Shown one piece after another: positions 41,138 through 50,880 of a stretch of DNA of 64,000 nucleotides. The translations under genes and the position numbers were made by a program. The DNA lies in contig NZ_KE136347.1 of the NCBI RefSeq assembly GCF_000406925.1, positions 348,025 through 412,024 on the forward strand, read 5' to 3'. The first letter of the stretch is position 1, and every line of letters begins with the position of its first letter. A model generated the notes under the pieces. The model was given only the letters and a program-made list of their open reading frames with translations. It searched no databases and had not been told where the DNA came from. Origin of the DNA: Enterococcus columbae DSM 7374 = ATCC 51263. GTDB lineage: Bacteria; Bacillota; Bacilli; Lactobacillales; Enterococcaceae.

Positions 41138-41573
41138 TGAAGCCCTACAACAGCTGGTTGAAAAAATCTCTTTAGAGTTTTTTAAAAGACCGTTTGTTCA
41201 TCGTGCTTATTTCAACGCTCGCTTAAAAACTACAGGTGGTAGATATCATTTAAAAGACCATCATTTAGACTTTAATCCACGATTGTTAAATTTAGACGAG
41301 ACGGTTTTAATCGGTATTATCAAACACGAGCTGTGTCATTATCATCTGCATTTGACTGGACAAGGCTTTGAACATAAAGATGAAACTTTTAAAAAACTTT
41401 TGGTTCAAGTCGGTGGTTTGCGCTATACGCCACGCTTAGAAGTAGCAAAGTATCACTATCAATGTCAGGATTGCGGTCAACTTTATCATCGTCAGCGTAA
41501 GATGAATTTGCGTCGCTATTGTTGTGGTAAATGTAAGGGACGATTGCAATTCGTTCAGAATGATGAAAAATAA
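41130..41573 (+). CDS. SprT-like zinc metalloprotein
   Basis: 147 residues. Zinc-protease motif HELCHYHLH at about residues 64-72 and a C-terminal zinc ribbon with CQDC and CGKC pairs. Family members resemble Spartan-type proteases but the bacterial substrate is unknown. The start overlaps the end of tex, so the two are cotranslated. Confidence 0.87.
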   Translation: MTNEALQQLVEKISLEFFKRPFVHRAYFNARLKTTGGRYHLKDHHLDFNPRLLNLDETVLIGIIKHELCHYHLHLTGQGFEHKDETFKKLLVQVGGLRYTPRLEVAKYHYQCQDCGQLYHRQRKMNLRRYCCGKCKGRLQFVQNDEK

Positions 41574-41779
41574 AAATTCTTTCTGAAAAATAATTGCTAT
41601 TTTGCGTATTTTGTTAGATAATGAAAAACGGTTCAATTCCATCTTTTATTCAACTTTTCAACGCTTCTTAATCTGAGTCTTCAGACAAGATATTAGACAA
41701 TCGGTAAAAGATCTGCTACGTTGAAACTGTGTGATAGAAAGTAAAAGTATGGATGTTTTTTAGAAGAGAGGCTAAATAA

Positions 41780-43114
41780 ATGTTTAAAAAAGATAATATT
41801 TACCATTTTGTTGGCATTAAAGGTTCTGGAATGAGCTCATTAGCTTTGGTCTTACATCAAAAAGGCTACCATGTTCAAGGTTCTGATGTGGAGGAATATT
41901 TCTTTACCCAACGCGATTTGGAAAAGGCAAATATTCTGTTATTACCTTTTAATGCTGATAATGTTAAAGCTGAATATATTGTGATTGCGGGCAATGCTTT
42001 TCCTGATAGTCATCCAGAGATTGCTCGTGCAAAAGAAATTGGCGCTACAGTCATTCGCTACCATGATTTTCTTGGTCAGTTTATTCAAGAATTTACGAGT
42101 ATCGCGATTACTGGCTCACATGGAAAAACAAGTACCACTGGATTATTAGCCCATGCATTATCAGGGGTGACACCAACAAGCTATTTAATTGGTGATGGGA
42201 CCGGTCATGGTGAACCAGAAGCGAAGTATTTTGTCTTTGAAGCTTGTGAGTATCGTCGTCATTTCCTTGCTTATTCACCAGATTATGCGATTATGACGAA
42301 TATTGATTTCGATCATCCTGATTATTATGAAAGTATTGAAGATGTGTTTTCTGCTTTCCAATCATTAGCCCATCAAGTGAAAAAGGCTATTTTTGCTTAC
42401 GGGGATGATGTTTATTTAAGAAAATTGCAAGCAGAGGTACCAATTTATTACTATGGCTTGGCTGATACTGACGATTTTCAAGCGAAAAATATTGTTCGTA
42501 GCACATCAGGTTCTCAATTTGATGTTTACCATCAGGGAGAAACTATTGGTACGTTTACTATTCCAGCTTTTGGTGAACACAATATTAAAAATGCGCTAGG
42601 TGTAGTGGCCGTTGCTTTTGTTGAAGGCTTTGACATGCAGCTAATTGCTGAACAACTGAAAAGCTTTGCTGGCGTTAAGCGTCGTTTTAGTGAAAAGAAA
42701 GTTGCTGATGTGACGATTGTTGACGATTATGCACACCATCCAGCTGAGATAAAGGCAACAATCGATGGCGCGCGTCAAAAATATCCTGAAAAACAAATTG
42801 TTGCTGTTTTTCAGCCACATACATTTACTAGAACCATTGCTTTACTTGATGAATTTGCGCAAGCGCTGGATTTAGCCGATGAAGTGTATTTATGTGATAT
42901 TTTTGCTTCAGCTAGAGAAACCTCAGGCCAAGTAAGTATTGAGGATTTATCTAAACGAGTAACTAAAGGTGGTACCGTACTTAAAGAAGAAAATATGTCC
43001 CCATTATTAAATCATGAAGATAGTGTTATTATCTTTATGGGTGCAGGGGATGTTCAAAAATTTGAACGCGCTTATGAAAGCCTATTGAGTAAAACTACAA
43101 GAAATGTTTTATAA
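41780..43114 (+). CDS. murC: UDP-N-acetylmuramate-L-alanine ligase
   Basis: Adds L-alanine to UDP-MurNAc in peptidoglycan precursor synthesis. 444 residues. N-terminal [25 protein letters not shown] loop [12 protein letters not shown], central [10 protein letters not shown] and C-terminal [15 protein letters not shown]. Preceded by 206 bp in which no gene was seen. Confidence 0.96.
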   Translation: MFKKDNIYHFVGIKGSGMSSLALVLHQKGYHVQGSDVEEYFFTQRDLEKANILLLPFNADNVKAEYIVIAGNAFPDSHPEIARAKEIGATVIRYHDFLGQFIQEFTSIAITGSHGKTSTTGLLAHALSGVTPTSYLIGDGTGHGEPEAKYFVFEACEYRRHFLAYSPDYAIMTNIDFDHPDYYESIEDVFSAFQSLAHQVKKAIFAYGDDVYLRKLQAEVPIYYYGLADTDDFQAKNIVRSTSGSQFDVYHQGETIGTFTIPAFGEHNIKNALGVVAVAFVEGFDMQLIAEQLKSFAGVKRRFSEKKVADVTIVDDYAHHPAEIKATIDGARQKYPEKQIVAVFQPHTFTRTIALLDEFAQALDLADEVYLCDIFASARETSGQVSIEDLSKRVTKGGTVLKEENMSPLLNHEDSVIIFMGAGDVQKFERAYESLLSKTTRNVL

Positions 43115-43136
43115 ACGATAATTAAAGGATATAATC

Positions 43137-43195
43137 AAAAACTACCCTTATTGACTGAAGTATACTGGACTTTAGTCGTAAGGGTAGTTTTTTGA
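43137..43195. terminator. Bidirectional terminator between murC and fbp
   Basis: AAAAACTACCCTTA with TAAGGGTAGTTTTTT across 28 bases; A and T runs on both flanks serve both converging genes. Confidence 0.82.
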
Positions 43196-45106
43196 TTAAT
43201 TTCGCTTGCCTTGTTCAGTAAATAGATTTAATTGTGTAATCAAGGCTTGTTTTTGGGCTAAAATTTGTTCACCAATCGTTGTTTCTTTAATTAAGGTTCG
43301 GTAATTAACCTGATCAATGACGCGTTTTACAGAGGTAATGATTTCGCCAGTTGCTAATAATTGATCAGCACCTGGAAAAGCTTGGTGCGTCACTAGCTGA
43401 AAGCCATAAGAATTATTCAATAATGAATAGCCAGCAATACCGGTTTGTTTTTGATAAGCCTTGGATAACCCTCCATCGATAACAAACAATAAGCCTTCTC
43501 CACGAATAGGCGATTCCCCTTTAAGCGTTTTAACTGGGGTATGTCCATTGATAATTCTCGATTTCAATGGATTTAACTGGAATTCCTCCAGAATCATCTC
43601 ACAAATTTTAGCTGAATTACGATAAGTATAGTAGGCATTTTTTTCTTCATAATGGGTGGTGTTATCTTGAATGAAATAACGCTCGAAGGTGGTCATTTTT
43701 TTCTTGCCAAAGAGGGGAGAAAACGCACCACACCAGCAATACCAAATCAAATCGGTTGAAAAATCTTCACGACTATATTGGTTTTGGCTACTTTTACGAA
43801 TATGATATTCAAAGAAATCGAAAAGCTCTTTTCCACGATAACTACAATCATGCACCTGAAATGCTAAAAATTCACCCGATTCAGCTAATGGCATACAACC
43901 ATGATAGAGTAGCTGTTGATTATAAATTAAATACATCGATCCTTTTTGTAACAAAAAGTCAATATGCTTTTTCATTTTGGGTGAATTTTGAAAGGATTGC
44001 ATCAAGCTATCCAATACAAAACGTTCCTCGACAGTTAGTGCTAACGGATTTTTTGGATCAATGGTTTGAAAACAAGTATGTGTTAGCTTATATTGCTTAC
44101 CGGCTAGATGGATGGTTTGGTTCGGATAATCGATTTGTTGTAGATAATTTTGCTCTTGCATTTGAAACTCTGGTCGGCGTTTAATCAGTTGTTGCTCAAT
44201 TTTAAATTGAATGATGGCTAATGCTTGATGCACACGGACTAGGATTTCTTTTTCTGATTGTAAGCGATAGACGGAAGCTTTACTTTCCTTTGGTTGAAAA
44301 GCGGGATTGTCTTGATAGGTTTTTTCAGCAAATAAAAATAACGGACGAAGATTAATCCCATAGGCGGCTTCAATTTCGTACAAATATTGATATCTTGTAG
44401 CAATTCTTAAGAGATTTAATAAGCAAGCTTCTGAACCGAAAAATGCCCCCATCCACAGTATATCGTGATTGCCCCATTGAATATCAACAGCAGGAAGATC
44501 AATTAAGGTATCCATTATTTTTTCAGCCTCTGGGCCACGATCAAAAATATCACCGACAATATGAATATGATCTATCACTAATGTCCGAATGGATTGGGCT
44601 AGGGCTTTAATAAAGGGCATGCCTTCTTTTAATTGCAGGAGGTAGTCAATCATATTTTGTCGATAATGCGCTTTATCGGCAAAATGCGTATCCGTATAAA
44701 TCAATTCTTCAATGATATAGCAATATTCCTTGGGGAGCTTTTTGCGAACCTTCGAGCGCGTGTATTTGCTAGATACAAAGGAGATAAGTTTTAACAGTTG
44801 CTTAATCGTTTGCTCTTGCCAAGTAAGCTGTTGAAAGTCAAATAATTGTGGATTGGCCTCAATTTTTTCTGGATAGGCAATTAGCAAGGTTAAAGAATTC
44901 ATTTGAGATTCAGTGAGTGAGGTTGTAAAGCAATCGCTAATTTTTTCTTTTAAATTTCCAGCACACGTTCTAAGGATATAGTCAAAGGCAGAAAATTCGC
45001 CATGAATATCGCTAATATATAATTCCGTTCCTTTTGGTAAATTTAAAATAGCTTCAAGATTAATCAATTCGGTAAGCATTTCTTGGTGGGTTAAATGGGT
45101 AGTCAT
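43196..45106 (-). CDS. fbp: Fructose-1,6-bisphosphatase, class III
   Basis: Gluconeogenic removal of the 1-phosphate of fructose bisphosphate. 636 residues, as in the Firmicutes Fbp family. Metallophosphatase motifs LYISDIHGEFSAFDYIL, IVGDIFDRGPEAEK and IQWGNHDILWMG, and the late INGHTPVK, are intact. I start at 45106 because AAAGGATG precedes that ATG; the longer frame from 45175 would include leader sequence. A long inverted repeat lies in the leader. Confidence 0.94.
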   Translation of the reverse strand: MTTHLTHQEMLTELINLEAILNLPKGTELYISDIHGEFSAFDYILRTCAGNLKEKISDCFTTSLTESQMNSLTLLIAYPEKIEANPQLFDFQQLTWQEQTIKQLLKLISFVSSKYTRSKVRKKLPKEYCYIIEELIYTDTHFADKAHYRQNMIDYLLQLKEGMPFIKALAQSIRTLVIDHIHIVGDIFDRGPEAEKIMDTLIDLPAVDIQWGNHDILWMGAFFGSEACLLNLLRIATRYQYLYEIEAAYGINLRPLFLFAEKTYQDNPAFQPKESKASVYRLQSEKEILVRVHQALAIIQFKIEQQLIKRRPEFQMQEQNYLQQIDYPNQTIHLAGKQYKLTHTCFQTIDPKNPLALTVEERFVLDSLMQSFQNSPKMKKHIDFLLQKGSMYLIYNQQLLYHGCMPLAESGEFLAFQVHDCSYRGKELFDFFEYHIRKSSQNQYSREDFSTDLIWYCWCGAFSPLFGKKKMTTFERYFIQDNTTHYEEKNAYYTYRNSAKICEMILEEFQLNPLKSRIINGHTPVKTLKGESPIRGEGLLFVIDGGLSKAYQKQTGIAGYSLLNNSYGFQLVTHQAFPGADQLLATGEIITSVKRVIDQVNYRTLIKETTIGEQILAQKQALITQLNLFTEQGKRN

Positions 45107-45136
45107 GCAATCATCCTTTTCATTCAGATAACAAAA

Positions 45137-45206
45137 GAGAGTGGCAAATTGAAGGTTCATCAGTCTGGTAATCAAGTCAAAGGATGAATTTCAAGGTGCT
45201 ACTCTC
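45137..45206 (-). terminator. Long inverted repeat in the fbp leader
   Basis: On the minus strand GAGAGTAGC pairs with GCCACTCTC, and inside it TTGAAATTCATC with GATGAACCTTCAA; TTTTGTT follows. It may end the ccpN-PPDK regulator transcript or act as an attenuator for fbp. Confidence 0.6.
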
Positions 45207-45215
45207 AACTATACA

Positions 45216-46031
45216 TTAATTACTTTGCTTTTTTAGATGCTCTTGAATGACAAAAGCAGATTCTTCAATCGATTTTTCAGTTACATCAATTACCGGAATT
45301 TCTAGTTTTTTAAATAATTCATTCGCATAAGCTAACTCTTTTTCAATTCGATGAATATCGCTATAATTGGAGTCTTGATTTAATCCGAGTGCTTGTAAAC
45401 GATTTTGACGGATTTTAACCAAGGCTTCAGGTGCACAAATTAAACCAAACATTTTTTCTTTCGGTAGTTGATAGATTATTTCAGGAATAGGGACTTCTGG
45501 AATTAAAGGTAAATTCGCTGTTTTAACCGATTTATTGGCCAAATACATCGACAATGGTGTTTTAGAAGTTCTGGAAATTCCTAATAGAACAACATCAGCC
45601 TCTGCAAAGCCATGAGGATCCTTCCCATCATCATATTTAACAGCAAATTCAATCGCACTGATTCGATTAAAATAATCGGCATTTAATTTATGCACAATTC
45701 CAGGTTGCTGAATAGGGGTGGTGCCTGTTTTTGATTGCAGGATTTCAAAGAATGGATTCATCAAATCGATATATTGTAAACCAGTTTTTTCAGCAAAGTT
45801 ACGTGCCGACATTGCTAGCTGTGCATTCACAAGCGTGCTAACAACAATGGCTTTATCCTTAATTGCATCGCGCAAGATTTCAATTAATTGTTCTTCATGG
45901 TTTACAAAGGGAAATCGATAATTATTATGAAAGACAATATCTGGGTATTGTGCGGTAACGGCGGCAATCAGCTTTTGTGAGGTTTCACCAATGGAATCTG
46001 AGACAGTATAAATCAGAACTTCTTTTTTCAT
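45216..46031 (-). CDS. Pyruvate, phosphate dikinase regulatory protein (DUF299)
   Basis: Bifunctional ADP-dependent kinase / Pi-dependent pyrophosphorylase that switches PPDK off and on. 271 residues. N-terminal YTVSDSIGETSQKLIAA and the nucleotide loop VLLGISRTSKTPLSMYLA are typical. It is 16 bp behind ccpN, as in Bacillus. No ppdK gene is in the window. Confidence 0.9.
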   Translation of the reverse strand: MKKEVLIYTVSDSIGETSQKLIAAVTAQYPDIVFHNNYRFPFVNHEEQLIEILRDAIKDKAIVVSTLVNAQLAMSARNFAEKTGLQYIDLMNPFFEILQSKTGTTPIQQPGIVHKLNADYFNRISAIEFAVKYDDGKDPHGFAEADVVLLGISRTSKTPLSMYLANKSVKTANLPLIPEVPIPEIIYQLPKEKMFGLICAPEALVKIRQNRLQALGLNQDSNYSDIHRIEKELAYANELFKKLEIPVIDVTEKSIEESAFVIQEHLKKQSN

Positions 46032-46047
46032 TATTCATAACTCCTTA

Positions 46048-46677
46048 TTATCTATTTATTTCAGTATTTGTTGCGGCTTGTATAATATGCGATAAAATCC
46101 GAGTCTTGGTAATTTTACCAACAATTTTACGACTATTTGATGTTTCAACGACTGGTATGGCTTCTAAATCATGTTGTAACATTTGATTGGCTATCTCTAA
46201 TAGAGTGTCATCAGGTGTACAGGTTAGCACATTGGCTAAACGTGTCATGCAAATTGCAACGGGTGTTTGATGATTATCCGTAGTCAAGGCACCTCGTAAT
46301 AAATCTTTTTGATTAAGCGTTCCCATTAACAAGCCTTGTTCATCAATGACGAAGATTGAACGTACATTATACATAAATAAATTTGTAATGGCATCTCGAA
46401 TGGAAGTGGATTGATCAATTAACAATGGTGAGACCATTAATTCCTTGACCGTATTTTTAAATATTTGATCGAATAAAAATGGTTCGATTTGTGTACCTGA
46501 ATAAGTATAGCCAATTTTGGGCGATGCCTGTAAGATACCAGCCAAGGTTAAAAACGATAAATCCGCTCGCAGTGTCGCCCGAGAAATACCGACGAGTTCA
46601 GCAATTTTTTCACCGCTAACCGGTTGATTGTCTTTTACTATATCGATAATTTTTTGTTGACGTGCACTTAATTCCAT
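46048..46677 (-). CDS. ccpN: CcpN-type transcriptional regulator with CBS domains
   Basis: 209 residues. N-terminal helix-turn-helix (RQQKIIDIVKDNQPVSGEKIAELVGISRATLRADL) and two CBS domains (about 75-205), which bind ATP/ADP in Bacillus CcpN. There it represses gluconeogenic genes during growth on glucose. The neighbouring PPDK regulator and fbp fit a gluconeogenesis module. Promoter listed separately. Confidence 0.88.
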   Translation of the reverse strand: MELSARQQKIIDIVKDNQPVSGEKIAELVGISRATLRADLSFLTLAGILQASPKIGYTYSGTQIEPFLFDQIFKNTVKELMVSPLLIDQSTSIRDAITNLFMYNVRSIFVIDEQGLLMGTLNQKDLLRGALTTDNHQTPVAICMTRLANVLTCTPDDTLLEIANQMLQHDLEAIPVVETSNSRKIVGKITKTRILSHIIQAATNTEINR

Positions 46678-46721
46678 GAAAACTCCCTCCTTTATTAGTT
46701 AATTATTGCAAATTTGACTTT

Positions 46722-46749
46722 ATTATACTACAAAAAAGAAAATAATCAA
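46722..46749 (-). promoter_or_regulatory. Promoter of the ccpN transcript
   Basis: Minus strand TTGATT (46749-46744), 16-bp spacer, TATAAT (46727-46722), then AAAGGAGGGAG before the ccpN ATG. Confidence 0.7.
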
Positions 46750-46907
46750 CGTGAATATGTGTATTATTTGTGTGTTTATAGATTAATATGATGATTATTA
46801 CTTTGTATATTCCTTGAAGGTGCACTACTGTAAAAAATTGAGCAATTACTGCAATTTTTGACATCTTTATTTCAAAAATTGCTATTTTTATATTTTAAGC
46901 TTCTGAA

Positions 46908-46943
46908 TATAATAAATATGTCAATTGATGAAAACGTTTTACA
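46908..46943 (+). promoter_or_regulatory. Promoter -10 and cre site of the GH105-TRAP operon
   Basis: TATAAT at 46908-46913, then TGAAAACGTTTTACA (from 46929), a good CcpA cre, placed where bound CcpA would block early transcription. Confidence 0.7.
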
Positions 46944-46953
46944 GGAGGAAGCT

Positions 46954-48054
46954 ATGAGTAAAGATATTCAAATTAGCAAAGATTTAATCAATGAAAAAAT
47001 TAACTTATTAATTGAAAATCTAACGACAATTCAGGATACGAAGGGAGAGTTTTTACTAGATTTTGATGGATTAAAAGTTGATGACAAAAGTTGGCATGTA
47101 TGGAACTGGCCACAAGGTGTCGGACTTTATGGTATCTATAAAAATTATAAAATTACAGGAAATGTACGTGCGTTAGAAATTGTCGAAAATTGGTTTACAC
47201 AGCGACTTGCTGAAGGTACACCACCTAAAAATGTCAATACGATGGCACCATTATTGACATTAGCCTATTTATATGAAGATACGAAAAATGCTCAATATGT
47301 ACCGTATTTAGAACAATGGGCCGAATGGGTGATGCGAGAAATGCCAAGAACGAACGAAAATGGCTTACAGCATGCTACTTATGGTCCGGAAAACAAAAAC
47401 CAATTATGGGACGATACATTAATGATGACTGTTTTACCATTAGCCAAGATTGGTAAGCTATTAAATCGAGAAAAATACATTGAAGAGGCAAAATTACAGT
47501 TTTTAATTCATATCAAATATTTAATGGATAAAAAAACAGGACTTTGGTATCACGGCTGGACGTTTGAGGGTAACCATAACTATGCAAAAGCTTTTTGGGC
47601 AAGAGGGAATTGCTGGCTAACCATTGCTATTCCAGAAATTATAGAGATTTTAGAGCTTCCAGAAAATGATTTCTTTAGAATTTATTTAATCCAAACCTTA
47701 GAAGCACAAATTAAAGCCTTAGCTGAACTACAAGCTCAAAGTGGCTTATGGCATACGTTGTTAGATGATGGCACTTCATATGTAGAATCTTCTGCAACAG
47801 CTGGTTTTGCTTACGGTATATTGAAAGCGATTCATAAGGGCTATGTTGATAAAAAATATGCAGCGATAGCTAATCGTGCTGTTGTTGGTTTATTAAAGCA
47901 AATTGATGAAAAAGGCGAAGTACAAAATGTTTCGGTTGGTACGGGTATGGGTGACACTTTAGATTTTTACAAAAATATTGGTAAAACAGCAATGCCATAT
48001 GGTCAATCATTAACCGTCTTGTGTTTTACCGAGTTATTAATTTCTTATTGCTAA
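46954..48054 (+). CDS. Unsaturated rhamnogalacturonyl hydrolase (GH105)
   Basis: Cytoplasmic (alpha/alpha)6-barrel enzyme removing the unsaturated uronic acid from oligosaccharides made by rhamnogalacturonan lyases. 366 residues, no signal peptide. YteR/YesR-like segments: HVWNWPQGVGLYGIYKN, NQLWDDTLMMTVLPLAKIGK with the catalytic Asp, YHGWTFEGNHNYAKAFWARGNCW. ATG 46954 follows AGGAGGAA; the frame upstream to 46858 covers promoter and cre. First gene of the first pectin operon. Confidence 0.9.
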   Translation: MSKDIQISKDLINEKINLLIENLTTIQDTKGEFLLDFDGLKVDDKSWHVWNWPQGVGLYGIYKNYKITGNVRALEIVENWFTQRLAEGTPPKNVNTMAPLLTLAYLYEDTKNAQYVPYLEQWAEWVMREMPRTNENGLQHATYGPENKNQLWDDTLMMTVLPLAKIGKLLNREKYIEEAKLQFLIHIKYLMDKKTGLWYHGWTFEGNHNYAKAFWARGNCWLTIAIPEIIEILELPENDFFRIYLIQTLEAQIKALAELQAQSGLWHTLLDDGTSYVESSATAGFAYGILKAIHKGYVDKKYAAIANRAVVGLLKQIDEKGEVQNVSVGTGMGDTLDFYKNIGKTAMPYGQSLTVLCFTELLISYC

Positions 48055-48067
48055 GGAGGCAGCGATA

Positions 48068-49078
48068 ATGAAGAGAAATATAGTACTATTGGTCCTATTA
48101 ATATGTATGCTACCGGTTATAGGTGGATGTAGTAAACAGGTACAGGCTGATAAAAATAATCAAGTGGTTCTAAGATTTGCCTATGCCAGTAATAGCCAAC
48201 CGGTAATTGATTCAATGAAAAAATTTGGCGCTATTGTGGAAGAAAGAACCCATGGTCAGGTTAAAATTGAATATTTCCCCGATGGTCAATTAGGTGGTGA
48301 GACTGAATTAATTGAATTAACCCAAACTGGAGGAATTGACTTTACTAAGGTTAGTGGATCTGCCTTAGAAGGTTTTTCAAAAGACTATTCCATTTTTGGT
48401 ATTCCATATTTGTTTGATGATGAGCAACATTTTTATAAGGTAATGGAAAATAGAAAAATCATGAACGAAATCTACCAATCTACCAATGAATTAGGCTTTG
48501 TCGGTTTAACCTATTATGATTCTGGACAAAGAAGCTTTTATATGAAAAATGCGCCAATCAAGACACTTGAAGATTTAAAGGGTAAAAAGATAAGAGTGAT
48601 GCAAAGTGAAACTGCCATAAAAATGGTCCAATTACTAGGAGCTTCACCCGTACCTATGGGAAGTGGGGAGGTTTATACTTCACTGCAAGCGAATTTAATT
48701 GATGGTGCGGAAAATAATGAATTTGTTTTATATACAGCCGGTCACGGTAGTATTGCTAAATACTACTCATATGACGAACATACTCGAGTACCAGATATTG
48801 TGATTATGAACAATAAGGTGAAAGATAGATTGACTAAAAAACAATATCAAATTGTTTTACAGGCTGCAAAAGAATCTACAGAATATGAAAAGAAAGTATT
48901 TAAAAAAGCGGTAGAGCAAGAAAAGAAAATCGCTATTAAAAAATATGACGTTCAATTCAATCAAGTAGATGCAACAAAATTTCGAGAGGCAGTTCAACCA
49001 TTACATGATACTTTTAAAAATAATCCACAGTATCATGCATTGTATGAAGAAATTCGCGCATTAAGTCAAAATAAATAG
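48068..49078 (+). CDS. TRAP transporter substrate-binding lipoprotein (DctP)
   Basis: 336 residues with a lipoprotein signal peptide ending PVIGGC. The mature part has the DctP pattern FPDGQLGGETELIELTQTGGID and YDSGQRSFYMKNAPIKTLEDLKGKKIRVMQS, including the Arg that usually binds the substrate carboxylate. Expected ligand: a uronate-containing sugar acid, by context. Followed by the small and large membrane subunits. Confidence 0.92.
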   Translation: MKRNIVLLVLLICMLPVIGGCSKQVQADKNNQVVLRFAYASNSQPVIDSMKKFGAIVEERTHGQVKIEYFPDGQLGGETELIELTQTGGIDFTKVSGSALEGFSKDYSIFGIPYLFDDEQHFYKVMENRKIMNEIYQSTNELGFVGLTYYDSGQRSFYMKNAPIKTLEDLKGKKIRVMQSETAIKMVQLLGASPVPMGSGEVYTSLQANLIDGAENNEFVLYTAGHGSIAKYYSYDEHTRVPDIVIMNNKVKDRLTKKQYQIVLQAAKESTEYEKKVFKKAVEQEKKIAIKKYDVQFNQVDATKFREAVQPLHDTFKNNPQYHALYEEIRALSQNK

Positions 49079-49088
49079 GAGGCAGACC

Positions 49089-49571
49089 ATGAAATCATTA
49101 AGGAATTTCCTGGACAGAGTTTTAGAGCTGTTATGTAGTTCGGTTTTAGTAATCATGATTTTTGTAGTATTGTATCAAGTATTTACACGAACGGTATTAA
49201 ATAAGCCGAATACAATTTCAGAGGAACTTGTTCGTTTTAGCTTGGTTTGGTTAGCTATGTTATCATCTGCTTATGTTACGGGTAAAAAAAGTCATTTAGC
49301 CGTTACCTTATTAAGTGAGCATTTAAGTGAAAAAAATCAATATCTTTTAGAAGTTATCGTTCAAATTTTATTTATGATTTTTTCAGTCGTCATCATGGTG
49401 TTTGGTGGACTAAAGGCTGTTTCAGTTACGCTTGGTCAGATTTCTCCATCATTATCCTTATCAATGGGCTTTGTTTATTTAGCTGTACCAGTTTCGGGAG
49501 CATTAATGTTTGCTTATAGTTTGTTAAACCTATTTGATTTTTATAAACTGAATAAGGGAGATGGAAAATAA
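49089..49571 (+). CDS. TRAP transporter small permease (DctQ)
   Basis: 160 residues, four membrane segments. ISEELVRFSLVWLAMLSSAYVTGKKSHLAV is typical of DctQ. The stop overlaps the start of the large permease gene by one base. Confidence 0.92.
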   Translation: MKSLRNFLDRVLELLCSSVLVIMIFVVLYQVFTRTVLNKPNTISEELVRFSLVWLAMLSSAYVTGKKSHLAVTLLSEHLSEKNQYLLEVIVQILFMIFSVVIMVFGGLKAVSVTLGQISPSLSLSMGFVYLAVPVSGALMFAYSLLNLFDFYKLNKGDGK

Positions 49572-50866
49572 TGGCCTTACAAGCAGGAATAATATTATTT
49601 GTTGTTTTTGCAATTCTTTTAATCCTTGGTATGCCAATTGCGATTAGCATAGCTGTTTCGTCAATTTCAACATTATTATTGGTTGTACCTTTAGATATTT
49701 CTTTCTTCACATCTGCACAAAAGATGGTTTCAAGCTTAAATAGTTTTTCACTAGTTGCCATTCCGTTTTTTGTTTTGTCTGGGATTATTATGAATAATGG
49801 TGGGATAGCAGAAAAGCTGGTTAATTTTGCCATGCTATTTGTTGGTAGAATCCCTGGCGGATTGGCACATACCAATGTTTTAGGGAATGCTTTATTTGGT
49901 TCGATGTCAAGTTCAGCAATTGCTGCATCAACAGCAATTGGGGGTGTCTTAATTCCCCAACAGGTAAAAGCAGGCTACGATCGGAAATTTGCGACCGCTG
50001 TCAATATTGCTTCCGCACCAACGGGAATGGTGATTCCGCCTAGTACAGCCTTTATTATGTATTCTTTAGTTGCAAGTGGTGCCTCTATCTCCTCTTTGTT
50101 TTTAGGCGGATATTTAGTAGGAGCATTATGGGCTTTAGGGATTATGGTTGTTGCTTTTATCTATGCTAAAAAAAATAATTATAAATTGGTGAGTCGAAAC
50201 GAGCTAGGTTCTGTTGTGGTAGTTATTAAAGAAGCGATTCCAAGTATCATGCTTATTGTTATTATTATTGGTGGAATTCTTACAGGAATTTTTACTGCGA
50301 TTGAAGCTTCGGCGATTGCAGTAGCCTATTCATTATTAATTTCAATGTACTATTATAAAACGGTAACGATGAAAGATCTCCCAAGAATGTTAATTGAATC
50401 TGTTCAAACAACCGGAACGATTGCCTTTTTATTGGCTACTTCGTCTATGATGTCATTTGCTATGGCATTCACGGGTATTCCTCAAGCAATTAGTGCAGCT
50501 ATTCTTGGTTTGACTACAAATAAAATTATGGTTTTACTTTTAGTCAATATTGTACTATTGTTAGTCGGTATGTTTATGGATGTAGGCCCAGCTATTTTGA
50601 TTTTTACACCAATCTTTTTACCAGTTGTGACTAGTGTAGGGGTAGATCCTGTTCACTTTGGTTTATTTTCAATTATGAATTTATGTGTAGGCTCCATTAC
50701 GCCACCAGTAGGAACAGGGCTTTATGTGGGAGCTAGTGTTGGTGAGGTTAAGGCTGAGCAAATGCTAAAACCGCTTATTCCATTTTATTTAGCGATCTTG
50801 ATTGTATTATTTGCGATCACGTATTTTCCACAGATTGTTATGTGGCTGCCAAATATGGCTCAGTAA
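49571..50866 (+). CDS. TRAP transporter large permease (DctM)
   Basis: 431 residues, about 12 membrane segments. Sodium-coupled transport subunit with the family stretches NALFGSMSSSAIAASTAIGGVLIPQQ, PTGMVIPPSTAFIMY and GSITPPVGTGLYVGA. Complete and in frame with its partners. Confidence 0.94.
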   Translation: MALQAGIILFVVFAILLILGMPIAISIAVSSISTLLLVVPLDISFFTSAQKMVSSLNSFSLVAIPFFVLSGIIMNNGGIAEKLVNFAMLFVGRIPGGLAHTNVLGNALFGSMSSSAIAASTAIGGVLIPQQVKAGYDRKFATAVNIASAPTGMVIPPSTAFIMYSLVASGASISSLFLGGYLVGALWALGIMVVAFIYAKKNNYKLVSRNELGSVVVVIKEAIPSIMLIVIIIGGILTGIFTAIEASAIAVAYSLLISMYYYKTVTMKDLPRMLIESVQTTGTIAFLLATSSMMSFAMAFTGIPQAISAAILGLTTNKIMVLLLVNIVLLLVGMFMDVGPAILIFTPIFLPVVTSVGVDPVHFGLFSIMNLCVGSITPPVGTGLYVGASVGEVKAEQMLKPLIPFYLAILIVLFAITYFPQIVMWLPNMAQ

Positions 50867-50880
50867 GGCGAGGGATTATG

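Noticed and set aside
43756-44184. 142-residue open frame on the plus strand
   Set aside because: Wholly antisense to the well-supported fbp gene; no ribosome binding site or recognisable domain.
49426-49875. 149-residue minus-strand frame
   Set aside because: Lies across dctQ and dctM, both clearly real; typical shadow frame.
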